NCBI RefSeq assembly: GCF_000801105.2 | Contig: NC_079512.1 | Span: 39,201,848-39,265,847 of the forward strand | Source: Raphanus sativus | Taxonomy: Eukaryota; Streptophyta; Magnoliopsida; Brassicales; Brassicaceae | Reading direction: 5' to 3' | DNA length: 64,000 bases | In this document: positions 22,628 to 35,049 of the stretch, one piece after another | Layout of the letters: each line of letters begins with the position of its first letter | Numbering within the stretch: the stretch's first letter is position 1 | Notes under the pieces: generated by a model | The model's database searches: none | What the model was told of the DNA's origin: nothing | Seen by the model: the letters and a program-made list of their open reading frames with translations, nothing else | Position numbers and translations under genes: made by a program

Positions 22628-23611
22628 ATGTCAGGTCCGAGCCGAAAGAACATGGAAAGAATTAAAGGTCCATGGAGTCCAGAAGAAGATGATCTCTTGC
22701 AGAGTCTGGTGCAGAAACACGGTCCGAGAAACTGGTCCTTGATCAGCAAATCTATCCCCGGGCGCTCAGGTAAATCCTGCCGTCTCCGCTGGTGTAACCA
22801 GCTATCTCCGGAGGTCGAGCACCGTGCCTTTACGGCGGAGGAAGACGAGACGATTATTCGGGCACACGCTCGGTTCGGTAACAAGTGGGCGACCATCTCT
22901 CGTCTCCTCAATGGAAGAACCGACAACGCTATCAAGAACCATTGGAACTCGACGCTCAAGCGTAAATGCAGCGCTTTTACATCTGATGGACAGAGCTGTG
23001 ACTTCGGTGGTAACGGAGGGTATGACGGCAACTTAGGAGAGGAGCAACCGTTGAAACGTACGGCGAGTGGTGGTGGTGTTTCTACTGGGTTATATATGAG
23101 CCCCGGAAGTCCATCTGGATCTGACGTCAGCGAGCAATCTAGTGGTGCTCCACACGTGTTCAAACCGACGGCTAGATCTGGTGCTGTGCCGGAGGTGACG
23201 GCGTCAACGTCCGGTGAAGATCCGCCTACTTATCTAAGTTTGTCTCTCCCTTGGAATAACCGTTGCGAGACGGAGACGGTTAGAGTCAACGAGCCAACTC
23301 AAGTAAACGAGAACACGGTTATTGACGGTGGTTACACGGCGGAGCTGTTCCCGGTTAGAAAGGAAGAGGTGGAAGAAGAGAAAGGGATATCAGGATTCGG
23401 TGGGGAGTTCATGACGGTGGTGCAGGAGATGATTAGGACGGAGGTGAGGAGTTACATGGCGGATTTACAGCGAGGGAACGTTGCTGGTGGTGGTTCCAGC
23501 GGAGGAAGTGGTGGTGGTGGTGGTTCGTGTATGCCGCAAAGTGTAAACAGCCGCCGTGTCGGGTTTAGGGAGTTTATAGTGAAGCAAATCGGTATTGGGA
23601 AAAGCGAGTAG
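22628..23611 (+). CDS. MYB73: R2R3-MYB transcription factor, MYB73-like (subgroup 22)
   Basis: Intronless, 327 residues from the ATG at 22628 (an in-frame upstream ATG at 22598 would add 10 residues that the family lacks). The R2 repeat begins [11 protein letters not shown] (about residue 14) and R3 ends [11 protein letters not shown] (about 115); the regularly spaced tryptophans are present. The C-terminal part has the subgroup 22 block TYLSLSLPW, which contains an LxLxL EAR repression motif, and the conserved [20 protein letters not shown] helix near the end. Members of this group (MYB44, 70, 73, 77) act in the nucleus in stress, ABA and auxin responses; in A. thaliana MYB73 lies beside HMA1, as here. 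A Gly/Ser run sits near residue 290. The whole frame is intact. Confidence 0.93.
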   Translation: MSGPSRKNMERIKGPWSPEEDDLLQSLVQKHGPRNWSLISKSIPGRSGKSCRLRWCNQLSPEVEHRAFTAEEDETIIRAHARFGNKWATISRLLNGRTDNAIKNHWNSTLKRKCSAFTSDGQSCDFGGNGGYDGNLGEEQPLKRTASGGGVSTGLYMSPGSPSGSDVSEQSSGAPHVFKPTARSGAVPEVTASTSGEDPPTYLSLSLPWNNRCETETVRVNEPTQVNENTVIDGGYTAELFPVRKEEVEEEKGISGFGGEFMTVVQEMIRTEVRSYMADLQRGNVAGGGSSGGSGGGGGSCMPQSVNSRRVGFREFIVKQIGIGKSE

Positions 23612-24029
23612 TGATTTTAAGTGAGAGAAGAAAGCAAAAGAGTCTTAAAAACTTTTCACTCTGTTTCTCGTGAAAATAAAAGTTTCAGGCTTTTCATGTT
23701 TTGTTGAGCCACCAAAGGCAGCAATGGCTAAGAGAAACAGAACAAGGAAAGCAAACTCTTAAAAAAAAATCTTTTGTAATCGTATGATGATCTTTCGTGA
23801 TTCAAATTTAAAAACATTGAAAATCATACAAAAGAATTGATGAAAAGTAAAAAAAAAACTTTATCAAGCTTGTTTCATTTCCCTGTGTTTGATATTTTGA
23901 GGAAGCAAATATGGATCACGTGACATGGAAACAGAACAACATCTTTATATACGATTGATGGGTTTCTTAAGCGATCATGCATACAGTTTCATAATTAGAC
24001 ATACAGAGCACACGGACAAGCAAAGTTAC
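23612..24029. other. Convergent 3' regions of MYB73-like and HMA1
   Basis: AT-rich stretch between two converging genes with several AATAAA-like sites (for example AAAATAAAAG near 23674). It holds both 3' UTRs; no further gene was seen. Confidence 0.4.
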
Positions 24030-27000
24030 CTAATGTGCAGTCTCTACAGAGCTTAAAGAGTTGTTGTTGCTACTGGTGGATTCCCGTGAGCTTAACTTGT
24101 TGATTAGATGAGCTATGTCTTGTTTCCACGACCACGATGGATCGTTCAGACCACGTACTGAGTTGAGGCACACCAGAAGAGTCCCGCCTTCATGTAGAAG
24201 TACCTATGATTCCAGAAAAAATAGCGGATTAGCGGTTTCTTCTAGGTAAATTTGATTGATGAAGTTATGGGGAAAACATAGCTTTTAGAGCTTAGCATAC
24301 CGTCAACCATAGTGGAAGAAACCCTAAAACTGAGGGAAGAGCAGCCAAGAATATTGACGTCAAAGCAAGAGCCACGTTTTGCTTGACCTGCAACATGGTA
24401 AAACACTTGTTAAATCTGCAATCTTACATCTACAATAGGTTTTTGAAAAAAAAAAGAGTTGATTATTTTTTTACCAATGATGTTGTCTGGCGAGATTTAG
24501 CGACACAGAAGGGAACACCGGTGATGTTGTCTCGAAGCAGTAAGATGTCAGCAACAGCAATCGCAGTGGCACTCGCACGTTGAGCAAGTACAATGCCGAC
24601 TGTTGCAGCAGCTAGAGCTGGAGCATCATTAATTCCTTCTCCTACCATAATTAAACCTCCACCTAAAACAATCACCAAAAATATTATATGATTTAGACTT
24701 CTGAGATATTTTTTTTTAGTGGGGGAGACTTATGGCGAGAGTAATGATCACCTGCATCTCGAGCGATGTTCTTTACATGGTTTAGCTTATCCTCGGGCTT
24801 TAGGTTACAGTAGACTTCGCTAATACCCACTGCATTGGCAACTCTCCACGCACTTGAATCATGGTCCCCAGTTAACATCATTACTCGAAGTTGGGCCCAG
24901 CTTTTCAGTTCTGCTATAACTCCCGAGACACCTGGACGAGGCTGATCCTCGAGGTGAATCAATGTTACCTGGAGAAGTTAGTTGCAAAGGCTCATAAATT
25001 TCAGTGATACAGACGATTTTAAGTACTGACAAATGGTCACACGAGAGAGAGAAATACAGACTGTGAAGTAGGTACGATTTTTGTGGACCAGCTAAGACAG
25101 TAGCTGTAGCATATACCTTGTGATCAACGGAAAGAGCAGCATGAACGAAATCCTTTCCGTACAAAGACGCGTTGACAGCATCCTTGATCTGTTTAGACTC
25201 ATCTTCTGATTTGAAGAGTGAGGTAATGAACTCTATAGAACCCAGTGATGCTTTTCGTAATCTACTCTCTTCAGCTACTGACTATAACAACGCCCAAAAA
25301 GTTGAAATAAGAGTATATACCCACATAATTATGAACTAGATGGGAAATGGAGATCTGTAGAATCTAGTACATAACTATGTCGCACCTCAACACCGTTTAC
25401 GGTAGCTGTAAGGCCTCTACCAGGAAAATATTCGAAGCTTTCAACAAAAATAGAAGGGAGGTCTTTCCCCACACTGTGGTCTACCACAGCTCTGCAGGAA
25501 GTTCAATAGTGTCAGAAGCAGCCAAAAATATATGGGCAAATACCAGTCCAAAAACAGAAAGAGAGCTAAAGATGCCAAACGTTGCTTTATGGCGTCCGTT
25601 TGTGGTGAAAGAATTGAATGTACCGTCAGAGAAGACTATTTAATAACCATGAATTTACACGGGCCCGTTTTACTTTTTACCAAAAAAAAAATTGTGATGT
25701 GACTGAATTGAAGGCACATGCTTAAACATTGCATAGTTCTAGACTCTGAGATATTTAAGGTGTATACAACAATTGATGTTTATAAAATACCTTCCAATAG
25801 GATGTGTAGTGCCCTTCTCCATAGCAGCCGCTACGGCAAGAGCTTCTTTCTCACAATTTGGAACGCAGCAAGTTATTACGCTTGGATTGTTACCTCCGTG
25901 GTGCCCATAAATGGGTTCAATTGCTTTGCAAGTAAGACCGCCGGTTGTTAAGGTCCCCGTTTTGTCAAAAGCAACAGTGTGGCAAGAAGCGAGGGCATCT
26001 AGAACTTGAGCACCTTTGAGCAATATTCCCTATAACAATGAATAACTGTTGGATTATACAAATATACGTGAACAGAAGGGAACTAAATAGTCGCATATGC
26101 ATCATAAAATTCTCACAATTACAAATAAGACTCCTTAGGTTCTAAAGCCGTGAGCTATTAGCTAGAAAATAATGTGCACGAACAAATGCTCAAAGTGGAA
26201 CAGATCATAAGGCAAGAACAATAAGAAAGCTAACGCGTTGTTGGTAATTTCAGTTTCTCAGATTGCAATTCCACAGAGTGTATGCATGATACCTTTTTTG
26301 CACAAGAGCTAATAGCAGTAGCGTAAGCCAATGGAGCAACAGCCAAAGCACATGGTGATGCGGCCACCATAAGTCCCAATGCTCTGTAGACCGATCCTCT
26401 GCATGCTGTATCATTAACCAGCAAAGAAATTAAGTCAACCAATTGTCCATACCAAGAAAAGAAGGCAAACATGCTTTTACGGATTTTCCAAATGGTGATA
26501 TATCTTATTAGCAAACAAGAATAGTTTCGTAACATCAAAAACGACTCAGTCTCCAAACTAATGGGTACATATCTATATGTTAAAAACGAGGAATTTGTTT
26601 TTGACATCTACCTGTGGTGCTTAGAAAAGGCCACTTGAACAAAAGTGGACCTAGGAAGGCAATAGCAAGTGACAAAACAACCACCACCTTGCTGTAATTC
26701 TCCCCAAACTCATCCAGCCATCTCTGAAGTTTGGGTTTATTGGAGTGTGCTTCCTCTGTCAGCTGTACAATCCTGTTTAGAGTCGACTCATTCCATGCCT
26801 TAGTGGCCTGATAAAAAAAAATCCATAGAATAAAGATTAGCTTAAGAACTTCAAACAAAGGCAAGCCGCAATATTGCACAATGTTTGAAATACCTTCACG
26901 ATCATTCTGCCATCCAAATTTCTTGCACCACCAGGCACTCTATCTCCAGCTTTGGCCTCCAATGGTTTGACTTCCCCAGTCAAGTGCTCAATTGTTATGG

Positions 27001-28128
27001 TAGCACTACCTTGGTAGACTTGGCAATCTACAGGAACAATCTAAATACCAAAAATAAAAACCTCATTAACAACTATAGCAATGACATAAAAGGTCAAAGG
27101 ATTTCAAGAAATGAAAGTAGCTAAAAAAAGCTTCACAGACCTCACCAGTTCCAACCAAGATGTAGGATCCAACTTCTACACTGTGCACAGGAACGCTTTT
27201 GTATGACAAATCAGAAATGTTTGGAACATTCCCATTTTTCACTTGGATCAAGAGTGCAGAATCTGGATTACTCTCCTTCAACTCTTTAACATCCACCATT
27301 GACCGACTAGTGAAAAACTCCTCCGCTGCAAGACAAGACAGAGGCCTTAAACCTATTAGTCTCATGAAAGCATTAACACTGACGTAATATCCCTAATCCT
27401 CAAAAAATCAAGTTCCTGACCGATGTGAGCAAGATTGAACATGGCAAGAAGCAGCCCTCCTTCAAGAGCGTTGCCCATAAACACGGAAGCAAAAGCAGCA
27501 AGTGCCATCAATACATGGATGTTCACTTTCCCTCCAGCTATATCCATAAGCGCGTCGAGAGACGCTGAAACCTAACACATGAAACCAATTCCTTGAGTCG
27601 TCTCCCTAAGTTAAAATAACTAAGAAAGAGCCTTACTCCAACGAGAGGGAAGCCAACAATCATGAACGCGTTCTGAAGAGGCTTAACGTAAGGTTTAGGA
27701 GCAAAGAAAGGGCACGCGGCGGCAGCGATGAAGAGTGCGGCTGAGGAGCAGCAGAGATGGAGATGCTCCCTGAGGAAATTGGCTAATCGAACCCATCCGA
27801 TGGCTTTAGCGAACCCGAACAATGCTTTCTGAGGCTTACTCTCCGCTTTCAATTCCACAGAACAGCATCCGTGGTGATGATGATGATGATGATGGTGATG
27901 ATGCTCTTGCTCACTATCATGATGATCGTGATGGTGATCTTCAACCGCGCGTAGACGAATCGATTGTCGCGGGAGACTAAGGGAGGCGGAGATCCGAAGA
28001 GGGAGGTGAGTCTTAGGCGGGAGGATTGAGAAGGAGTTGACTCGAGCGAGTCGGAGAGTGGCTAAACCGCGACGGTAAGGGAATCTAGTAAGAGAGGAGG
28101 AAGAGCGAGTGAGAGCGGCGGGTTCCAT
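24030..28128 (-). CDS. HMA1: Chloroplast envelope P1B-type ATPase HMA1
   Basis: Thirteen exons can be placed: 28128-27637, 27571-27421, 27325-27141, 27040-26894, 26807-26612, 26405-26293, 26029-25791, 25491-25386, 25281-25117, 24968-24752, 24662-24475, 24387-24301 and 24203-24030. Their sum is 2460 nt, an intact 819-residue protein. N-terminal Ser/Arg-rich residues fit a chloroplast transit peptide; then comes a His-rich block (EDHHHDHHD and a run of 11 His, about residues 64-86), a likely metal-binding region. Membrane segments, the actuator motif LTGE, the SPC signature of P1B-ATPases (SPCALA), the phosphorylation motif DKTGTLT, the nucleotide-domain HP motif (THPIG) and GEGINDAPAL follow. 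HMA1 moves metal ions (Cu, Zn and possibly Ca reported) across the plastid envelope. It lies 388 bp from the MRG gene in the same direction. Confidence 0.95.
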
Positions 28129-28516
28129 GGTCGACGAATTTGAGCTCGAGCGTCGTCTTCTTCGATCATGCCACCATTGATTCTTTCTGATCTCGCGAAA
28201 ATGCGTCTTAGACTCGTCTTTGTTTCACACTTGTTGTAACAGAGGAGAGAAGAGAGCCAATACAATTTATTCCGATAACATTAGCCACATAAATAATCTC
28301 ATCTCATATACTTTTTTTTTCTCTGTTTGTTTGTTACCTTCTGTTCCAAACCAAGGCTCTGAGTATTCAAGTTTATTTTGATTGAACAATCGTTGTGAAA
28401 AATGTTAAGTTACAGTTATAAAATCCATCAGAAAAATTTGAAGGAATCCTAAAGTTACAAGACAACTTGACAGCGATTGATTATACCGACAAATTTATGG
28501 AGCTGGCGTTTTGTTC

Positions 28517-30819
28517 TCACTCATCTTTGCCTTTGCCTTTACCGTCTGAAACCACCTTATCAGATTCATATGCTGATGGTGACAACAAGAAAGTGCTCTG
28601 ATTCTTCTGAATGAACCTGTAAAGGTGTTGGAGCATTTGTCAATTTAAACGCTAATGGCAGCGAAAAGGAGTGATTGGATAGGATACTTACTTGAGGAAG
28701 TCTAATAGTGTTTGATGCATGCGACTCCATGTCTCTTCTTCCATGTTTACATATGAAAAAAGCTCCGGAAATTTCACTGCAGAAAAAGAAGCCGACATCT
28801 ATAGTCAAGAATCCAGACACATCAGATATTTTACTGTCTGATTAACAACTTGCTGAGATCTTTACCAAAGAGACGAAGTAGATGCTCGGCGCCATAAACA
28901 GTTGAAGGTGAGATATCATCCACGACTGCTTCTTCGTATTGTCGCCGCTCTTTCTTATATAAGAGCATCATAGGTAGTGCCTTGTCGAAGTAGCACCTTA
29001 TGCCTTTCAAGATTTCACCGACAGCATCAGTTATCCTGCGCAGAATACTTGCTTCATTAAATTCTGAAAATTTTAAAATTCTATGATTGAATTAAGGACT
29101 CACATTCCATCCTTCTTGGTTTTGAGTTCAAGGTACTTGGACAATATCTCGTCGACATTAGGTGAACGCGGAAGTTTCACAACCTAGCGTTACAAAATCA
29201 TTCAAAGATTAGTACCAAGTATGTGTAGAAGCCACTTTGATATGTAATACACACTTATGTCTCTCAAGTATGTGTAGAAGACAGAGTAGATTTGATGTAC
29301 CTTGTCCTTCTGCGTAACATTCTCCCAGTCGTCAACGAGCTGTTTTTTAAGTGTTGCAGGTATTTGGATCTTGAGTAGCTTCTCTGCTGATACGTTATCC
29401 TTCTATAGATCACAAAATTACACACAAGCAACCTTATCGATTTTAGAAGACCTGATAAACTGAACCTGTTTGTATATATGCATCACCAACATATCCACCC
29501 ATTTACTGTGTTTATCAAGAAAGTTCCTCCCAACAGGTATGTACAAGCTCTGGGAAATTTAATCGATGTAGAGCTAAAGCAAGTAAATCCTTGAGTTTTT
29601 TACAAGCCTAACCTCATTGCCTGACTCGTTCTTTCGCTTCTTCCCTTTTGCAGCTGCAACAGACAATACAATCACCGATACACCAGCTTAACTCAAATAA
29701 ATTTAAGTTCATCTAATCTAAACTTCAAATAATTTTACAGGTATGAAATCAATTCCTTGGTAGTTGTGAGTGTGAGCGAAAAACTAATATGCTGCTTACC
29801 ATTGTTTCTCGTGTCATCTTTCTCAGCCTTTGTGTCTGCATGTTTGACAAAATAGTTGAAGTTACCATATATATACACTCAAAAGGGTAAACGTGGGAGG
29901 ATAAATATTGAACTCAGTGTATGTAGATGCAGGCATCTGAGCCAGATAACGATAAATACTGATAGGCTAGCTTGAAAATGATTCTTATATAAACATCAAT
30001 AAAAGTCAAAGCCAAGTAGAAATGAAGGTTTCATATTGCACAAACTCACCTGCAGAGCTTCTAGTTTTAGTCTGAGCCGAACGCCCAGACTTGGTACCCT
30101 TCTCTACTCCTTGCTTCTTGTCTAGAGCCTTCTGTTTAACAAGATTCTCCTCCGTATGTTTCAACAGCCTATCCGCACTAACCCATTCATCCCAACTGTC
30201 GAGCGATACATTCATATCAATCTAACTGTGCTTGCCACACAAACCAGAATAGACATGAGAGAGAGAGACTCACTTTTTGTTCCAACCCTGCAGACACAGA
30301 CAGATCGCTGTATCACTCAGTACTGTGGATCAAAAGCTCTGAAACAAAGATGGTAATGCAAAACTATAATAGCTTAAGAGGAAAGAGGTCTCACGAGGTA
30401 ATGAACAAAGTACTTCCACTCCTTCTTTCGAAGCTCCACTTTTTGAATCTGTATCAAAGCAACACTGTAAACAAACATATATACCGACTAACCATTTCAA
30501 TCTTGATTTTGTGGAAGCTACAATGAATACAGTACGGACGATACATTCAAATCCAAACCTAATTGACTAAAATCTCTATGGAAACCCTAAGCCAATTGCA
30601 CAATCAAAACGAGAACGATTATCTCCAGAATCCAAATCTAAAAGCTATAGAGAGAGAGAGAGGGAGATTTTGAATTGCCTTGGCTCCGTAGACGCGAGGA
30701 CCGTGGTAGGCGAGAACACGCTCGCCCTCCGTAAAGAGTCTGCCGTCGTTGGAAGGCGATGCGCCACCACTGGCCGTGTCTCCGTCACTCGCCGTCTCTT
30801 CCTTCGACGAGCTTCCCAT
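28517..30819 (-). CDS. MRG1: MRG-domain chromodomain protein (MRG1-like)
   Basis: Eleven exons: 30819-30679, 30448-30395, 30287-30274, 30195-30050, 29835-29800, 29653-29613, 29402-29301, 29183-29104, 29035-28866, 28776-28692 and 28616-28517; total 969 nt, 322 residues, in frame. The N-terminal chromo barrel (RVLAYHGPRVYGAK ... YFVHYLGWN, WDEWV) reads methylated H3K36; a basic linker (GKKRK) and the MRG domain (KIQIPATLKKQLVDDWE to the C-terminus) follow. In plants MRG1/MRG2 link H3K4/K36 methylation to histone acetylation in flowering control. Intron 1 has a GC donor (AAG|GCAATT), and exon 3 is only 14 nt, yet required for the conserved GWN. The long intron 29403-29612 contains an 84 nt candidate cassette (see separate entry). 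Confidence 0.93.
29466..29549 (-). other. Candidate 84 nt cassette exon in the MRG1-like gene
   Basis: Within the intron 29403-29612, a stretch bordered by CCCAG (acceptor side) and CAG|GTTCAG (donor side) is exactly 28 codons, contains no stop and starts in phase 0, the phase of the exon before it. Inclusion would add 28 residues (SLYIPVGRNF...VMHIYKQ) between GNE and KDNV. The A. thaliana protein as I recall it lacks this. It could be chance, but frame, phase and splice sites agree. Confidence 0.3.
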
Positions 30820-31394
30820 TGCACCACCGAGAGCGAGAGGCGGCACCAGATCTCACTCACTCACTCACATCACAGTGGCGGCCGTACACGTCTCTTGATA
30901 TGTGAATGAATCTACGTCCCTGAAACTGCCGCCTGATTCCACGAGACTAAAGGCTAATGTTGTAGTTACATTTTTTCATTTCCGTCCCTTAACTTTCCAA
31001 ATAGTTCATTTTTATCTCTTAACTTTGTAAAAATCGTTCTTTGGATTACTTTGGATTTGAAGTATGTTTGCGTTACAATTTGGAGAGAATAATCACATTC
31101 ACTTTGTGTGTACATTAATGTTTTATTATTACATACAAATCATATTTAACCAAAACAGAAGTAACTATCACATTGTACAATTATGGATCAAATAACTTCT
31201 GTTTTTTGAACGAAATGAATCGAATAACTAAGAAACAATTATCCTATTGATAGGAAAAGGGAAGGAGACGTTTAATTCTTGATTTTTTCCCCACTCTTCT
31301 TCCTGTGTAACATAAAGTTTTGTTAACAAAATAATGAAATAATTTTTTGGACCTAGACACGGGGATGTCCATTTACAATTGGCCCTGTTTGAGA
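30820..31394. other. Intergenic between MRG1-like promoter and PIP2-like 3' end
   Basis: Contains the MRG1-like 5' flank (GA and CACT repeats near 30850-30880). Nothing else was recognised. Confidence 0.4.
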
Positions 31395-31652
31395 TTAGTG
31401 GCCGGGTCCGCTTGGGCTTGGACCGGAGTGCTTATCAAATCGAGAAGTGTCGCTCCGGTTTATGAAATTATGACCCTTGCCTCCTGGACTCGGACCTGAG
31501 CCTTTGATCGAACCAAGTGATAAGCCATCGAAGAAACCAGCCACGAGCTTTTTCTCGTCAGTCATTGTTAGACCAAGCGGACGAGTCTCAACAAAAACGG
31601 AACCGATCAACATGAAGAACAGAATCGAACCCACAACGCTTTTGGTCGTCAT
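31395..31652 (-). CDS. PIP2: Secreted peptide precursor, prePIP2-like (two SGPS motifs)
   Basis: Single exon, 85 residues. An N-terminal hydrophobic signal peptide (about residues 9-22) directs it to the secretory pathway. Two copies of the conserved peptide motif follow: SGPSPGGKGH in the middle and SGPSPSGPGH at the very C-terminus. PIP peptides (PAMP-induced secreted peptides) are cut from such precursors, act in the apoplast and are perceived by RLK7, amplifying immunity. The double motif and the position between MRG1 and the PIPL3-like gene match A. thaliana At4g37290. The region between is acidic/neutral and variable, as in the family. Many TTGAC W-box cores lie upstream. Confidence 0.88.
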   Translation of the reverse strand: MTTKSVVGSILFFMLIGSVFVETRPLGLTMTDEKKLVAGFFDGLSLGSIKGSGPSPGGKGHNFINRSDTSRFDKHSGPSPSGPGH

Positions 31653-31735
31653 CGTAGTTTAATTAGCTTTCTTTCACTTTTTGATCAGACAATGAGATTT
31701 GCGGTGAGTGGTTTGTGGGTGTAGTAGATAGTTAG

Positions 31736-31743
31736 TTATATAG
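31736..31743 (-). promoter_or_regulatory. TATA box of the PIP2-like gene
   Basis: On the minus strand CTATATAACT lies about 85 bp before the ATG at 31652; this is a TATATAA-like core. Confidence 0.5.
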
Positions 31744-31788
31744 TAGTGTTCAAGGAGATGCAAAGTATGAATTGTTAATCACTTATCC

Positions 31789-32484
31789 TTGACCATGTAT
31801 TGAATTCAAAACAACGTGATCCTTTCAAACTTATAAGCTGTTGTTTCCTGGAAAAATCCCAACATGTTTTCAAGTTTTTTTTATTGCAAAGAAAAAACTA
31901 AGCCATCAAATGAGGAGACGATAAGAAGTATAATTTAGTGTCATCACAAGTTGACGACTAGACCGAACATAGTGTTTGTTTGCAGCAGACGGCAGCTAAG
32001 TTTCTAAGTAGATTTTGAAGATGTGTACCAAACATAGTTTGAATTTCAAACTTGGGAAAGTCACACATGTTGGTAGCCGGCTTGGTTGTTGGTAACGGAA
32101 ACACACAATTAAGCAAAGTGTTTGACCTTAAGAAGCATTGACTATTAGCTAATTTGACTATTAAATCGATGTACTTGCTTAATTTCTCTTTTATAATATT
32201 TGTTACTTTGTTAGATACCAATGCTTATAAAGTTCAAACACGTTGCTGCTATTTTCTGGTACGATCAATAAGTAGTTCTTCTCACGTGGTTCTCCTTCCA
32301 AAAACATTTAACAACCATACTTTACTAAAATTTCAACATCTAACTTATTATTTCTGGTAGGTAAAAATTCAATCCAATGAAAAGTCAAACATTGGTCTTT
32401 CTGTCAACTCGTGCATGGTGTTGAATTACTGACTATTCAAAATATACGATGTATTTTATTCATTTATCACTGATTTCATTGACT
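31789..32484. promoter_or_regulatory. W-box cluster upstream of the PIP2-like gene
   Basis: TTGAC[C/T] occurs at 31789-31794, 32122-32127, 32138-32143, 32154-32159 and 32479-32484, and as AGTCAA at 32383-32388. Three fall within 38 bp. WRKY factors bind this motif, which suits a PAMP-inducible gene. Confidence 0.5.
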
Positions 32485-35040
32485 TGTAATAATAAATAAT
32501 TTTATTCTTTTAAATAAAGGTTGATTTAGTTCTGAGGATAAATTATTGATGGCAGCCTCATTTTTAGTAGTAGTTTACGAGTATTTCTATAGCAAGATTC
32601 TCAACATAAATATCTAAAATAAATATTATTATGATGAATGAGAATTTTGAATGCTAAAAAATTTTACTTTACTATTTAGTAAGTCTTTGAGATATTTGAT
32701 ACATTTAGCTCTTACAGTAATTTACCTTTATTATATTTTATAATACTAAATTTGAGAATATTGTAATGGAAATGCTCTAAGTATATAATATCATATCTGA
32801 AGTTGTTCCTTTTTATAGCAAATTTGTTCCTTTATTTCCGGAGTTAGAGTAAGACAAATAAACCAATTTGCATAGCATCTGCAAATTTTGTTTTTTCCCA
32901 TACTAATATAAGGCGGCGAAAATCACTATCATTCAAACTGTTAATAATTTATAGATGCTGACCAAAAAAAAAAATTATAGGCAAATTACCTAGAATCTGG
33001 TTCACTGTTTCCTCTCTCGAATAAGGTAAAAGTTATTAATCAATTTATTAGTGGCGTAAGACCACGCAATAATATAATAACAAAAAAATGTTAACTATAT
33101 ATAGTTCGGACATGGTAGTCCATTAATATGGGAATCAAATTCTTCATTTAACAAATCCATTATCTAGATTCTAGTCTTTTTATTCCGTCCAATTACACGA
33201 GATATAGAGTTTTCTTGAAATGATGTATTCTAAAAAGAATTTCAATTAGCATCTTGAATTACTTGAATTTCAATTAGCATCTTGAATTACTTGATCAAAC
33301 TATTTTAATTAAACTAGTTTTGCTGGAGATGTCTCTTTATATATAATATTTATGGATGTGCACATGTACTAAAGTCGTTTACATGTATTAATGAATAGGG
33401 TATTTCGATCAGTAAGAAAACATGTTAGGTTAATACGTGTCTCAAATCTTCTTTTTGAGAAAGGGCCGTAACGTGTCTCAAATCTTGATACCGATATATA
33501 GTTTACACCATGGTTCGTCCATTCTCAAATATTCATATTTGACCACTAAGACATGCCCATAATGACTACAAGTTTCGAAGTTAAGTTTCTAGAGGATTTT
33601 GGTTCTACCAAAACTTTGATCATAAAAAAAAAAGATTCGAGGATGCAAGATTGATAGTGAAATAAAATTGAGGGTACATGTGGGGGAGTGACGTTTAAAA
33701 ACAAAAACAAAAAGAGAAAGAGAAAGAATATAAATAGATGCTTAGTTACTATCATGACAACTATGAAGCAAAGTTAGAGTCCGTCCATACAAGTATTTCG
33801 CGTTATTGCCATTCTTTCCTCATACCCACGAGCCACGATGACAAATATGTTGTTCTTTTTCTATTTCTAGATTTGTATTTTGTATTTTTTCACTGAATTA
33901 TGCGTCTCGTTTTTAGTAAATTAGGTTTCAAACTGTAACTAATATTTGTCTAAAAATTTAAATGTTAACTTTGCAAATATAAATATAAAGATTCAAAGTT
34001 TAGACTTGGCATAAAATTAACAAGGGAAGCGCTCTTCTGTGGCAAACAAAGTCTCCAGGATTCGTATGGTCAAATATGTTCCGATCAAATTATTCGCGAA
34101 AGCGTGACACAAAATACGTACTTGACCTCCTCCTACGTCACATCTACGCATTCGTGCCCTACCTTCATAAGTATTCTTCCAATTTTCTGAAGTTTCGAAA
34201 TTGAGATGCCGATGATTCACGACCATAGATTCAAATGATCAACTAAACGTTAATTATTTTATCGATGAACCTTTGCTCAAATTTATCAACAGTATTTTGT
34301 TCATAGTGAATTATATTAATTACCAAATTTTAGCAAAAAAAAAAAAATTATATTAATTAATGACATGAAATGAAACAGTCGTATAAGACTATAAGTCTAG
34401 TAGTTTCATTTTGTTCACTCTATACCCATTTGGCTATTGCTATGCATGGTAAGTCGATGATTACTAATCCCCTTGTCAGTATATATGTTTAGATCATGAA
34501 ACCATGTTATCCAAAAGATTGATAATAGTTTTCTTGCCTAACTCCACTAACAAAAGCTGACAATCGTATTGTTACCAACTACTAGTTGAATTTTGATTCA
34601 CTTGAATCTTGTGTATACTACTTACTAATCAGTAAACAAATCATATCTTATTTATTATTATTGACATGAACGAGATCGCACAAGTTAGAATTCTGACCTA
34701 ATTTCATATTCAGATCTTAAGGCAAAAAAGAAAACATAGAAAAAATTGAACTATAACGGTACCAGAGCTAATAATTTAATACTTTGTAATTTCGGTATAA
34801 ATTAAAGAAATATAATCTGCTGGTAAAAAACAATTAGCACTCTTTGAAGGGTCCACTTCCAAGGAAGCTAGAGACCGTCCTTTTTAACTAATTCACCTGC
34901 ACCACCCCCTTATATCGCGCTTTTAATTTTACAGTACTCCTTTTTATATTCTCTAACCAATAACAACAATAAAATCAATATTAATTTATATCCAATATAA
35001 ACTCCTCTCTCCATCCTTTTCCATCTACCTTTGAATCTAT
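32485..35040. other. Intergenic AT-rich DNA between the two peptide genes
   Basis: Holds a MITE-like element (32579-32780, own entry), a 27 bp tandem repeat of AATTTCAATTAGCATCTTG... near 33238-33292, and A/T-rich DNA. No gene was recognised. Confidence 0.4.
32579..32780. mobile_element. MITE-like element with GAGTATTTC / GAAATGCTC ends
   Basis: Left end GAGTATTTCTATAGCAAGATTCTCAA; right end, read as its complement, GAGCATTTCCATTACAATATTCTCAA. These imperfect inverted repeats of about 26 bp enclose about 200 bp of AT-rich non-coding DNA. Related in style to 15201-15506. No target duplication was assigned. Confidence 0.5.
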
Positions 35041-35049
35041 TCATACGTG

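Noticed and set aside
22522..23163. 213-codon open frame on the minus strand
   Set aside because: Antisense to the MYB73-like coding region; composition is the mirror of the MYB code, with no domain.
33238..33292. Direct repeat that looks like a CRISPR-type unit
   Set aside because: Only two adjacent copies of about 27 bp; a simple tandem duplication in a plant nuclear genome.
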